This document shows, piece by piece, positions 10,861-21,875 of a stretch of DNA of 64,000 nt. Both the position numbers and the translations under genes were made by a program. How positions within the stretch are numbered: the first letter of the stretch is position 1; the number at the start of each line of letters is the position of its first letter. The DNA comes from Gnetum montanum. Its lineage: Eukaryota; Streptophyta; Gnetopsida; Gnetales; Gnetaceae. The notes under the pieces are model-generated. The model had not been told where the DNA came from and ran no database searches. It saw only the letters and a list, made by a program, of their open reading frames with translations. The stretch spans positions 1,419,054 through 1,483,053 of the forward strand of contig MNCI01017909.1 of the NCBI GenBank assembly GCA_015680685.1, given 5' to 3'.

Positions 10861-11820
10861 TGTTGACACATTTATGCCATTCTATGGAGCAGCAATTTAT
10901 TAAGAAAAGTTCAGTTTAGAATTTTATTCTAAAATTATGGAGTTAAAAGGTTACTGCAGCAGGACTACCCTTACAACTATAGCATATGCAAGCTTGGAAG
11001 ATGCGGATGATTTTAGATTTTGCAATGTTGTGTTGGTAATTCACTATGTTCAAAAGGAATGTTTTAGCTTATTTAGAGACAAGGCTCAATTGAATTTGAG
11101 TGATAAAGATGCAACCATGGTTTTGAGCTCGTTATCTGGTGTAAAATACAAAATTCTTGTGAAAACATCCAGTAGCTATATCATGGATGATTCATTCAGA
11201 CTGTTTTGAATAAATGATAAATTCCTGGTCAATCTTAGTGGGCTGTTAAAAGTAATAGTAAACTACCATTTAAAAACATTAATTCATATTTCATTTGGCA
11301 CATAGACACCGTTGTTGAAGGAGATTTAGCTGCCATATAGAAAAAGAAGGGTGATGTCAGAGATCCCCTCTCATTTGTATGGTGGTTCTGTATTGGAAAA
11401 TATTGTATTCGGGATTTTTGATGAGAACTCGCAAAGTGATAAAATGGTAAATGGCCGGCAGCATTCATTAACCGTTGACATGCACAGTAAGATATTACTT
11501 CAATACCCTTTTAAAAAAATGGAAACTGTATTGTGCCTGCATTTAAAATTCCAGAGGCATGTGGACTACTTGAATTCAAAGCTTTTCATTCAATCCATCC
11601 AAAACTATATGTGATCATTAAGGTGAATGTTCTTCCAAATCCTCCATTGGAGGTGTTTAGTGTTCCAGGAAAAATTCTGGATGGGAATGCTATTTGCAAT
11701 GCTTCGGAAGGTGATTAGTATCTCTTACACACTCTACTAGGGAAGTGACTGGGATAGTTGCATTATTAGCAAGAGTGGAAGATGGTTTGCCTAATAGGAT
11801 TCTTTCTTGGGAATGGAAAC
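10861..11820 (+). other. Unassigned fragments, possible host exon debris
   Basis: Open frames at 10937-11209 (LSDKDATMVLSSLSGVKYK) and 11351-11718 (GSVLENIVFGIFDENSQSD, then KIPEACGLLEFKAFHSIHP in a shifted frame) have a normal protein composition. I recognise no domain. They lie between an old retrotransposon scrap and a PPR remnant, so exon debris of one or more host genes is plausible. Confidence 0.3.
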
Positions 11821-11849
11821 TATGTTTGCATTAGTGTGAAAATCTCATG

Positions 11850-12150
11850 ATGCAACTGCTTCCCCTCTTCCGATAAATCCCAAACCGGCACATCCTCTGA
11901 GAAGCTCTCCGAATGTTGTAGCATCCGCAGTGAATCCAGCTTCTACCATTGATCTATAAACTTTTAAACCTTCCTCGTTCTGCTGGTTCGGCAAATGAGC
12001 AGAAATAATCAATCTCCAAGAACAGAAGTCTTCTTGGCTATTTCATCAAACACATGCTTTGCATTATCAAGCCTGCCAATCTTCCCATAGCCAGCAATGA
12101 TGGTATTGCAGGAATCCATGTATCACTGCGGCATCTTGTCTAATAGACGG
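11850..12150 (-). pseudogene. PPR (pentatricopeptide repeat) protein fragment
   Basis: Plant organelle RNA-binding protein family. Read down from 12117, the minus strand gives NTIIAGYGKIGRLDNAKHVF DEIAKK, a textbook PPR helix pair (compare N-x-LI-x-GY-x-K-x-G-x2-DDA). After a one-base frameshift near 12030 it gives SWRLIISAHLPNQQNEEGLK and then VYRSMVEAGFTADATTFGEL LRGCAGL, the next repeat. Together these cover about two and a half repeats of the plant PLS type. A TGA follows in the first frame. The fragment is too short and broken to be functional. Confidence 0.75.
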
Positions 12151-12202
12151 CACCGCCATTAACATCGTTCCCAGACAGCAGGGCGATGCTAAAATACCAT
12201 CC

Positions 12203-12843
12203 ATGCTGGCATTCATGCAGGAAGAGCACCTCGTAGGCGAGTTGTCCTGCCATCAGCTCCCCAACAACATCGCCAACACTGTCACCGTCGTCAAATGCCT
12301 ACTCGGTCGCTGTCACTTCTCCACCGCGAACTCGCCCATAATCCGCGAGAAAAACAAGAACAGAAATCCATTAGCCAAGAACAGGTAAACTCTGTTCTGG
12401 GCAGTTTCAAAACCATAGCAGCTGCGTTTGATCTGAAGCCCGTCCAGGAGCGGGCGACGAGCCTCCTACAAAATCTAGGCAACCTACCATTCCTGCGTGA
12501 TCCGAAGAAGCTGCTCACGGCCATGCTGGTCGGCGTCGGAGCTGCAGACGGTGGGTGTGAGATTTGAACTTGCGGACGCGTGCTGCAGCTGCCACAAATG
12601 TAGCTCGATCCGGTGACCGACACGGTAATGAGTAACGTGTTAGCTGCTGGAGGATTATGCACGGAGGTAGTTTCGGCTGCTGCGGAACCGGTGCCAACGA
12701 AGGCGACCATGACTACTAGAAGCACAGCTGAGAGACTCCGACGACAAAGGATCCGCAAGCTTCTGCTGTTGCTGGGAAAAAGATAGCACGTCGTATGGCA
12801 TGATCTCCATGGAGCCTGCACACCTCTTCAAAGGCCCGTACAT
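12203..12843. other. GC-rich host-like segment, product unknown
   Basis: This segment has higher GC than its neighbours. On the plus strand 12295-12567 is open (FDLKPVQERATSLLQNLGNLPF), and on the minus strand 12821-12291 is open but low in complexity. It may continue the PPR-containing host debris. No domain recognised. Confidence 0.3.
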
Positions 12844-14200
12844 CTAAGGTGGACCTGTATTGGCCTTGATAATGAATTTTTTTTTAAAATATAAGTAAAA
12901 CTCATAGATTTCACCTGAACTGCAATTTGTAAAAAGGATTTTTGATGTAAAAAGGAGGGTCACGGTTTAAAAAGGGGGATTTATGGACGGACGTTTGGTA
13001 AATATAACTTTATTTTCATATGGTAGTATAACTAAATCGCCGTGATATTTGCAACTAAGAAGACACTTGCCAACTATTGCTTGAATTTCTCTGATAACTT
13101 CCTATAGAAGTTATAACTTTTTATGGTGGTAATGAGTAAATTCACTAGATATTTGTTACTCACCTTAATCTTGAACAAAGAAGACATATTGAAAATTACT
13201 TGTAAGAATGGCTTGCTAATTGCATCATCAATTCAGTTGCTTTGTTTAAATCTTGTGAGTTCTTTTCTTTTCATTTTGTCTTAGTTGCTTAACAAATGGT
13301 TTAGATAGTATTGTGCTTGGGGTTTAATTTTGGGATTTTCTAGATTGCTCTTATAGCTCTATTTCACGCAACTTCTATTTGGTTTCCATATAAGAGCTTA
13401 TGTTGTTTTTGAAAAGCATCTTGAGCAATTTAATAGTAATGTTTTTATAGAATTGCCTATTTGAGTCTAGAGGGTCTAGAAAAATCTTTGATACTTTAGA
13501 TGACTTGAAATAGCTTCATTTTTTCAAAAGTTGCCTTGATAATTCAATCTTGAAATTGTCAAATGTTTTCTGTTAGCCCTATTGTTTGCAATTCTTGACA
13601 ACTACTAACTAGCCAAATAAAAATTTGTACTTTGTTGTTTACCAGGCATTTGGTAATTTAATAAGATTGTCTTTTATGAAATTGCTTTTTGAGCTTAGAG
13701 GGTTTGCACAATTTGTAATATTTAGATTGAATTGGAATAACTTTATTGAGAAGTGTTTCATCATGTTCAATTTATCTCGCCTAAATGTTTGAGATTTCAT
13801 ACAAATCTGCATTCTTTTCTTTTCTCATTTAAAAATTCATTGAATCTTGCTCTATTTCTAGTTTTCTTGTGGAACTTTCTCTCTCTCAGAAATTAGGAGT
13901 AGATTTCTGCAAAATTATGCTTAAGCATTTTTGGAAAATTTTATTTGTTTAAAGCAACGTACTATAGGGACTATATAGACTAAGTGACTTGACAAAATAG
14001 GAATCTTTAATGACTCACAGTATTTGACAAGGTTAGCTAAATTTCTGTTATAATAGCCAATTATAGTTTCATACACAAACCAAACCATTTCAACATTTAT
14101 AATAGCAAACACACATTTACGATTATTTCGCTCTATTACCAGTAAATTTATTTGGAGGTATTTGGACCTTGGTGTTGTCAGAGACTAGCAGGCATGTAAA
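12844..14200. other. AT-rich stretch, no gene seen
   Basis: T-rich on the plus strand with many stops in all frames. Nothing recognisable was found. It could be old intron or intergenic sequence flanking the insertion site of element C. Confidence 0.5.
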
Positions 14201-14582
14201 TGTTGGTAGTCCTAAACGATTGCCAATACTAACCATACATGTCACAAGTATTCACGCATAACTAGTGAGTTGATAGTAAGTTTGTGATCAATATCTTCCC
14301 ACTCAGAGTTAGTGAGGTACAAAATGTATAGTTTAACTCCTAGTGAGGCATATGATAAAATGATGTTGATTAGCTTTAAGTATACTAAGTGTGAACATAG
14401 TGAAAATGATTATAAATTCTATTAACTAAGAATAATTAAAACATAAAACTATTCTAGCCTATGAAGATAAGTATCAATTTTTTATTTTTTGTATATATCT
14501 TAGGTTGATGTAATTATTATTGAGATTACTAAGTAGCTTTACTATTGAGTGAATCAAGCAAAGTTACCACTAGATTACTAAA
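14201..14582 (-). repeat. Element C 3' LTR, distal part
   Basis: Matches 43220-43630 of C's own 5' LTR. It stops where element B entered and resumes at 21284. Confidence 0.75.
14578..14582. repeat. Target site duplication of B, left (CTAAA)
   Basis: CTAAA lies directly before B's 5' LTR and again at 21279-21283 directly after its 3' LTR. Removing B and one copy restores a continuous C LTR that matches C's other LTR. Confidence 0.85.
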
Positions 14583-15494
14583 TGATGAGTCGTAGATTGG
14601 CCATGTCAATGAGGTCTCGTTGACTAGCCCCTGTTGACTAGGCCACATCAACTAGGCCCCATCGATGCATCATTTGATGCGTTGACGTGACCCGTTGATG
14701 TAGGGCCTACTCTTGCCTATAAATATGTGCCAATTTGTTGTGTTTAAGAATCATCTTGTCATAGTTGTAGCAAAGATCTTGCACTTTTTACATTCGAAAG
14801 TTAGAATATTTTCTTGAGTGCTTATAGTAGGAGTCATTGAGTGTACGGATGTTTATTCGAGCACTGTAGTACCTGAGCACAATAGTGTGTGTGACAATAA
14901 AGACAAGCTTCTTGATAAACCTTGCAACATTCTAGATAGCTTAAATGTTTATTCATGCATTTAATGTTTTTAGTTATTTATTCAATGTTCCTTAGTAATT
15001 AAGCTAATTAAGTAATTAATCAAGATAAGCTAAATAGCGATTAAATAAACACATAAGTACCACCGCTTCAAGCATGTGTATGACATTTAGTAATCCTAGT
15101 AATGCTTAACGCTTGATAACCCAACAATGTTATATATGTTTAGGATGTGTACAACAAGTGGGATCAGATACTTATGTTAGGATTAGTTAAACAATAGTTA
15201 GCCAATTAGATTAAAGTAGATATTAAATTACTTTATTCTTTATCCTATCTATTTAAAGTACCAAAACCATAAAATATAAAATGATAAAAATCATGTACCT
15301 CAATTACACTTGGACCATGCCCTTGAGCTTCATAAGTGTAGTTGGAAAGACAACGAATGTTCTCAACACCTAGTTTACTTCTTAGAGAACTAGTGCATTG
15401 GAAAACTATAGAGTTTGGGGAATTCGACTGGAGCACACGTGAACACTTCATGATTTGTATGGTTAAGTGTAGGGTTAACTTTTACCATTCATCA
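14583..15494 (+). repeat. Element B 5' LTR
   Basis: 912 bp, TGATGAGTC...TTCATCA. TATA box TATAAATA at 14718-14725 and an AATAAA signal near 14898. It has about 60 bp more than the 3' copy, caused by repeated TTGACTAGGCC-type motifs near 14615-14700. Confidence 0.85.
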
Positions 15495-15495
15495 T

Positions 15496-15513
15496 TGCAT
15501 TGTTGCTGGGGGC
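15496..15513 (+). other. Element B primer binding site
   Basis: TGCATTGTTGCTGGGGGC, one base after the LTR end, is a decayed form of the TGGCACTGTTGCCGGGGA site in D. Confidence 0.7.
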
Positions 15514-15638
15514 TCTTTTTGTTTGAAACGTGTGCTATCTAGGATTAGAGAACATCGTTGGATGAACCCTAAGGTCAACATCATTCTCACATGTAATATA
15601 ATTACATAGGCACATTGATATTTTAATTATTTTGCAAA

Positions 15639-17960
15639 ATGTCTTCTTCTCATAGGCATGATGATGCTAAAAAACCAGTCCCTCAAGAATGCAAGGTGGT
15701 ATATACTCATCTAGATGAGTTTGTGCCTGATTTCACCTTCATCCTACACTAGGATGAACAACTGTAATGGCATGATATGGAAGGAAACATTGTAATACCT
15801 CCTAATCAATTTGTACCTATAATGCTACTTTAAACTCTTAAAAAGCTAAGAATTCAAGATCTTCAAGAGAAGTACATTATGCATGATTAGGACTACCAAG
15901 ACTACCATCCCACTGAAACATAACGTTGGAGAGATCAACACTAGGAGAAGCACCATGAGTTTGTGAAGGGGAAATGGTTCCCCAATCCCTTGTTCCTACT
16001 TAACCAAGATGACAATGAGGATCCTTCCTTTGGGGGCTCTCAACATGAAAATTCTCCACCCCTTGTTACTAGTGATAAGGGTGTGGCCCTAAATATGTGA
16101 TCAACTATCAACAATGCAGGTTTAGGTAAAGATGGTAGTCAAGGCGGGGGCTCAAATAAGCATCAAGATGATAAGAAACCTGACGAACATGGTCATGAAA
16201 ACTAAAGGGTGGTTGGTAGATACCATGGTGGTGGTAGTCTTCCTCCTTCTTCATCCTCTTCATTTTCATCTTCTTCTTCCTCTTTTAGTTCTAACAAATG
16301 TTGCAAAAAGAACAACTATGATGGAGGTGAACAACGGGACAATAATGAAGATTTCTAGGCCCACAGTAATTGAAGGGGTAATAGAGGACATCATTGACAA
16401 CAATGAAATAATGATGATGATGAACCTTTGCTGGCAACTCAAAACATGCTTAACATTGTAGAGGCAGTCAAGATCCCAACCAAGCCTGTGAAAGATAGTC
16501 AGATCAAGCACTTAGACATGAACAATATCCCAAGATTTGAGAAGGGTTATAACTCTAATATGCAAAACCACCTACAAGCCTTTCACGATGCCTACACCTT
16601 ACGAAACATACAAAATGATTGGCAAAAATTGAAGCTATTTCACAGGATACTCATCAAAGAGGCAGAAAGCTGGTATTGATCCTTGCAACTAGAATTCATT
16701 AGCATATGGAGTACCTTGTTAGAACTATTTATTGACAAATACTAGACATACTCTAGAGTGTCTAATCTAAGAAGGCAAATCCAAGGTTGGAAATAGCAAA
16801 CACATGAAGCCTTAGATGCCACCATGGGTAGATACTATTCTCTCTTACACAGATTCCCTAGTCATGGTTATTCTCAGAGGCAACAACTCTACCATATCAT
16901 AGATGGGCTCAGAGTAGAAACCAGAAGAACTCTTGGGGTTTATGCCTAAGGGAGACCATCCAAACTAAGAGCTTATAAGATCCAAAGGCTAATAGTGTAG
17001 GTAGCAAAAGAAGAAGGTGAGTTGCAAAAGAGGGAAAGTGTAGAGAAATATAATATGGATCCTTCCATTAGGAAAAGGGAGGTCTGATTCTGTGACAAGG
17101 AGGAGTCATCACTTAACGAGGTGGTGAATAGGAAAACCTTGCCCATCCAAAAATTTGTTTTTGATATTTTGGAAAAGGTTGATAAACTATGGAACTCTTT
17201 GCATGAAAAATTTCAAACTGCTATGAAGATTATTGAAGAATCCAAAGAGCAAAATAGTGATTATGACCACAGGAGGCAAAAAGAAGCTAAACATGCCTAC
17301 TAAAGATGTAAGGGCAAAGTTGTTGTAGTAGAAGAAGTTGTGGAGACAGACTTCGATGATGATGATGGATGTGACATTTGTTAATATGAACATCCTAAGG
17401 GATGTTGCCTTGTAATGTCACACTTACAAGAGTTTGGGGTGTACATGCTAAATTCTCAACTAGTAAGGAGGCAAGCATCCAAATGATTGCCTTATCCTCA
17501 AGGCAATCCAAAGCAGTTCCACTAGCAACAACAAGCTTACTACACAAGTGGAGCTCCATTGCAACCATATGAGAAATACTAGTAGTGGTAGCAACCATAG
17601 TCATGGAAGATGCCACTACCAAGACAAAAATAACCTTACAGGTAACCAGATCCATATGGGTACTATGTTCAACAACTCGTCTCTCCACATAGCTCTACTA
17701 GCTACACCTCATTCTAACATCACTATTATCCTCTAGAATACCATTGAACTCATTTACCATCTACTCAAGGAGAGTCCCCATATCCATACCATCCTCCACA
17801 TCTATCTACACACATCCCTCTACCCTCAACCCAGTTACCTCCTGGTCCATCTATGTAGGGAAAAATTCCCTTAGAGTTGTAGCAACGAAATGTTACAAGG
17901 GCTATAAATTTACAACTAGCCTTTCAGTCAAGTGGTTTAGACAATAGATCAGAAATAATC
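15639..17960 (+). pseudogene. gag: Element B gag
   Basis: The ATG at 15639 is followed by MSSSH, as in A and D. Landmarks in order: LDEFVPDFTFIL near 15710, a basic/serine stretch near 16240-16300, the gag core IKEAESWY at 16655-16679, a helical part with VVNRKTLPIQKF near 17120, a zinc knuckle (CDIC, then YEHPKGCC near 17370-17405) and a Gln/Asn-rich tail. The order matches A and D. It has frequent in-frame stops (for example TGA right after ESWY and a stop inside the knuckle) and is not functional. Confidence 0.75.
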
Positions 17961-18002
17961 ATTTTTTAACCTAATAGCCCTCCTAAACCCTCACAACCTA
18001 AT

Positions 18003-18480
18003 GTGGCTAGTCACCTTGTATCTCTAACACCCTCATCCTCTACATCAAATACATTTGAGGGCCCTTCAAACCAAACGTTGCCTCAGATCTACACTGTGAT
18101 GTTAACTCATGCTATTTCTGATTGGAACAAGGTTGTCAACCTTCCCACAAAGAGATTTTACCTAGGAAGTCCTCTTATTTACTTACAGATTACTGGACAT
18201 GAGCCATGCAAGGTTCTTCTTGATTTCAGTTCTGGTGTCAATCTCATCTCCCATGGCATGTACAAGGCATGGAGCCTACAACCTCTCAAGAAGAGTAATA
18301 TTTGCTTAGAATTGGTAGACCACTTAATCATTGTTCCTTTGGGATTAGTGGAAGACATTGTGGCTATAGTTTGTGGGTGGTTCTATCTTGCTGATTTTTT
18401 GGTGATCAAGGTAGACAACTGCAGAGGTGAATTTTTCCATGATTATGGGACATGCATGGTTAAGCATTGTTGATGAATGA
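18003..18480 (+). pseudogene. pro: Element B protease
   Basis: About 156 codons stay open. ISDWNKVVNLPTKRF precedes the active-site loop, which reads LLDFSSGVNLI here: the catalytic Asp is kept but the following Ser-Gly has become Phe-Ser. The downstream IPLGLVEDI-type region is present (VPLGLVEDIVAIVCGWFYLA), and the closing G-R-[AP]-W-L-S motif is disrupted (DYGTCMVKHC). Same position as in A and D. It would not be active. Confidence 0.75.
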
Positions 18481-18719
18481 ATGGGCATTATGGACCTCTC
18501 CTTGAAAATATCCAAGGAGAATGAATTTGGACAACTTGAGAAAAAGTGAGTTCTATGCATTATATATAGCGATAATGGGTGCAATTGTGTGTAGAAAATC
18601 TAGTCCATTAAAAGTACATTCATTAAAGCATGCAATCAATGTGCACATGAAACCAATATCCAAAGGTGCTTGTATGCAGTAGCCATAAAATAGGAGGGCA
18701 CCCAGTGGCTAACTACTGA

Positions 18720-20200
18720 CTCTGATAGTAGCACACTATGCATGGAACCTATTAAGAGCCTAACATGTACTTATGTCGAGGGCATGAATGAACTTGAGCG
18801 AGTTCATCACCAACTCTCTATTGATGAAGTCGATGATACTTGTTGGGAAGAGTTGGAAATCCATGATAATTTCAAGCTAGAGCCCCTATAGTTAAAAACT
18901 CTACCAACCAACATGGAGTATGCATTTTTTAAAAATGGAAAGTTGATTATAATAATACTGGAAGGACAACTTGAAATGGCTTAAGCATGAAACCAACGCT
19001 TGACCGTAGAGGTTGCTAAATTATGTGCTCATTTTGCTAATCCCACACTCCTCAACCTTGTCATAATAAGAGATGAAGCTTTTCAGTAGTTCAAGAATGA
19101 TTAAAATAAGTTAAGAAGGGAATGGTAATGTCCATCTTTAACTAGTCTATAGCTGAAGCAAAGACTTATTTAGTTCAAAAGGACTTGGTTTAGCTGTGTC
19201 AAGAAAATGAAATGCTAATCATAGAGAACCATCACCTACAAAATGTTGATAAAAAAAAATTAAAAAATGTAAGAATTCATCCATCAATAGTAGGAATAAC
19301 TAGCTAGAGAAAATATGAAATTTAGGAGATTAGTAGATGGGAATTGTAATCTCTCTATGGAGGAAGTCCGTGCCTTATGCCAGAAATATGCCATTGAAAT
19401 TGTTGCCTAGAAAAATGAGGCTTTCAAATTTGAGAGAGTCAAGAATCACTACAGAGACTAGGTTGGCTTGTGGAAGAAGGTGAATGAGAAACATATCCAA
19501 GTGGCTAAGGAAAAAGTAAATGAGGCCCTAGAGCAACTGTAGCAAGGAAGAGAGGTGTGGTAGCCTATCATTGATGGCATAGATGCCTACAACAAAGTGG
19601 AGATATGCATGAAGAAGTTGCAAATCGAAGAAATGATAGAATATATGGAGCTAGCCAATCTTTGATATGAAAATCTGACAATACTGATTACCGAATGGCC
19701 ACGATCAGACTTGAAAAGTAGGTGGCCAACTCATACTTGTTGTATGATGTTGAGTTTAAGCACCATAAGGACACCAAACAAAAGCTTGTGACAATAAATG
19801 CTGAACTTAAAGTTCTCAAGGTAAGATTCATCAATTAAAAATCAACTATTGAGAACCTAGCTAGAAGAATGAATGATTACCATGAGCTACAAAATGTAAT
19901 CAGGGTGTTTGACATCGAACATAAACAATTTGCTGCCTGGTTCATCAATGCTAAGGAGCTATTCCTAGCAATTCCCTATCTTGGGATGTGCCCGTTCCAA
20001 CCCACATTGGTGAAGCTACATGGACCATCCATGATCCTAGAAGTAAGGATGAGAAGATGAAAGCATTGTTGAATGGTTTCCATCTTCCACTAGAAGTTAT
20101 AGCAATAATAGGACAACCACAATAGCCTCAATTGTTGCATGTGCCTGAAGCTGGAGAAGGTCTATCAGAGCCTTAGCAACCTCCACCACCTAGGATCATG
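18720..20200 (+). pseudogene. Element B coiled-coil reading frame, unknown role
   Basis: A broken frame between protease and polypurine tract. It begins with an acidic part (MNELERVHHQLSIDEVDD near 18788) and continues with heptad-like, Lys/Glu/Leu-rich segments (MEEVRALCQKYAIEIVA near 19357, VNEKHIQVAKEKVNEALEQL near 19480, LARRMNDYHELQNVI near 19857). The end is IPYLGMCPFQP near 19967. Element C has a similar region at 21.9-25 kb, whereas A and D do not. I recognise no family. It occupies the place where RT and integrase would be in a full element. Confidence 0.5.
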
Positions 20201-20409
20201 TGATCTTTTTAATTATCTTCATGCCATTAGAAGACATGTTGTCTAATTTCTATTTGGTGTTCAATTTTGTGTTGTGAACACCATAATTTGTAATTTTGCT
20301 GATCCATACACCCAAGAACTCAGTTTTTTCATGTTAGTTTTGTTGTGTCATGTGCTAGTGAATAATCCTATACCTTTCCAATTTTGTAAATAACTTGAGG
20401 ACGAGTTTT

Positions 20410-20427
20410 CATTCAGGTGTGGGGGTA
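20410..20427 (+). other. Element B polypurine tract
   Basis: The plus strand reads CATTCAGGTGTGGGGGTA, followed immediately by the 3' LTR start TGATGAG. The same tract type precedes C's 3' LTR. Confidence 0.75.
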
Positions 20428-21278
20428 TGATGAGTCACCGATTGGTCGCATTGACGAAGCCTTGTTGACTAGGCCCCATCAATGTAGGGCCTATTCTTGC
20501 CTATAAATATGTGCCAATCCATCATGTTTAAGGATCATCTTATCATAGTTATAGTGAAGCTCTTGTAGTTTTTACATTCAAAAGTTAGAATATTTTCCTA
20601 AGTGCCCACAACATGAGTCCTTGAGTGTACAGATCTTTATTTGAGCACTGTTGTACCTGAGCATGACAATGTGTGTAGTAATAAAGACAAACTTCTTGAT
20701 AAACCTTGTAGCATTTTGGATAGCTTAAACGTTTATTTATGCATTTAATGTTTTTATTTATTTATTCAATGTTCCTTAGTAAGTAAGCTAATTAAGTAAT
20801 TAAGTAAGATAAGCTAAATATCAATTAAATAAACACATAAGTACAACTACTTCGAGCATGCGTATGACATTTGGTAATCACAATAGCACTTAACACTTGG
20901 TAACCCAGCAACATTATATGTGTTTAGGATGTGTATGGTAAGTGGGACTAGATACTTTGTTAAGATTAGTTAAATAGTAGTTAGCCAGTTAGATTAAAGT
21001 AGACATTAAATTACTTTATTCTTTATCCTGTTTATTTCAAGTACCAAAATGATAAATATAAAATGATAAAAAAATCATGTATCTTAATTACACTTAAACT
21101 ATACCCTTGAGCTTCACAAGTGTAGTTGGGAAGACAACGAGTGTTCTCAACACCCAGTTTACTTCCTAGAAAATTAGTGCATCAGAAAACTATACAGTCC
21201 ATGGAATTCAACTAGATTGTGTGTGAACGCTTCATGTTTCATATGGTTGAGCGTAGGATTAACTTTCACTATTCATCA
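20428..21278 (+). repeat. Element B 3' LTR
   Basis: 851 bp, aligned with 14583-15494. TATA box TATAAATA at 20502-20509. It is followed by the second CTAAA (21279-21283). Confidence 0.85.
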
Positions 21279-21283
21279 CTAAA

Positions 21284-21745
21284 CAATTATACTTTTGCTT
21301 GAAACTATTTGTAATTATTTTACCTTACTAATAAACATCGAAATAGTAAATGAGTTAGGAAATGTAAATAACTTAGTAAAAGTAAATAACATGGAAAGTA
21401 AATCTATTTTATATGATATACTACAATGATGAAGAACAATCTTGATCTTTATTATCATTCATGAATTATTTCTAGGAACAATCCACTTGAATAAAGATGT
21501 CATACAACTATAATTTACCATACTGTGGACATTCACAACTAACTCTAACTTTACAGAAACAAACTGCAAGAATTATGCTAAGTGTTAGGCAAAAATTGAT
21601 TTTTGACACAATGGTGAGCTTGTATTTATAAGCATGACCATGACATGCTATATTATATCTATGATAGTGTATGTTGAGATATGATATGACATCTACAATA
21701 TCAGAGATATGCTATCATAGTCTGTAACATAAAGGTCTTTCATCA
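21284..21745 (-). repeat. Element C 3' LTR, proximal part
   Basis: Continues the C LTR after the B insertion and matches 43635-44065. The minus-strand start is TGATGAAAG. GATATC/ATATC-type repeats in U3. Confidence 0.8.
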
Positions 21746-21775
21746 TACCCCCACGACTAAGTGAAAACTCATCCT
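21746..21775 (-). other. Element C polypurine tract
   Basis: The minus strand reads CACTTAGTCGTGGGGGTA directly before the LTR start TGATGAAAG. A (CA)n microsatellite lies just inside, at about 21839-21866. Confidence 0.75.
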
Positions 21776-21875
21776 CAAGTTCAAACAAAAAGAGGATAGA
21801 GCTCATTACAAACTTATGGGTTACATGGACTTGGCATCATCACACACACACACACACACACACACATAAATTTAC

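Larger units (their letters stand above)
14583..21278 (+). mobile_element. Element B: Gag-Protease LTR retrotransposon with coiled-coil ORF
   Basis: A complete structure on the plus strand: 5' LTR 14583-15494, primer site 15496-15513, gag from 15639, protease 18003-18480, coiled-coil region 18.7-20.2 kb, polypurine tract GTGTGGGGGTA, 3' LTR 20428-21278. Flanked by CTAAA on both sides. There is no RT or integrase, so it must have moved with enzymes supplied by another element. All reading frames carry stops. Confidence 0.85.
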
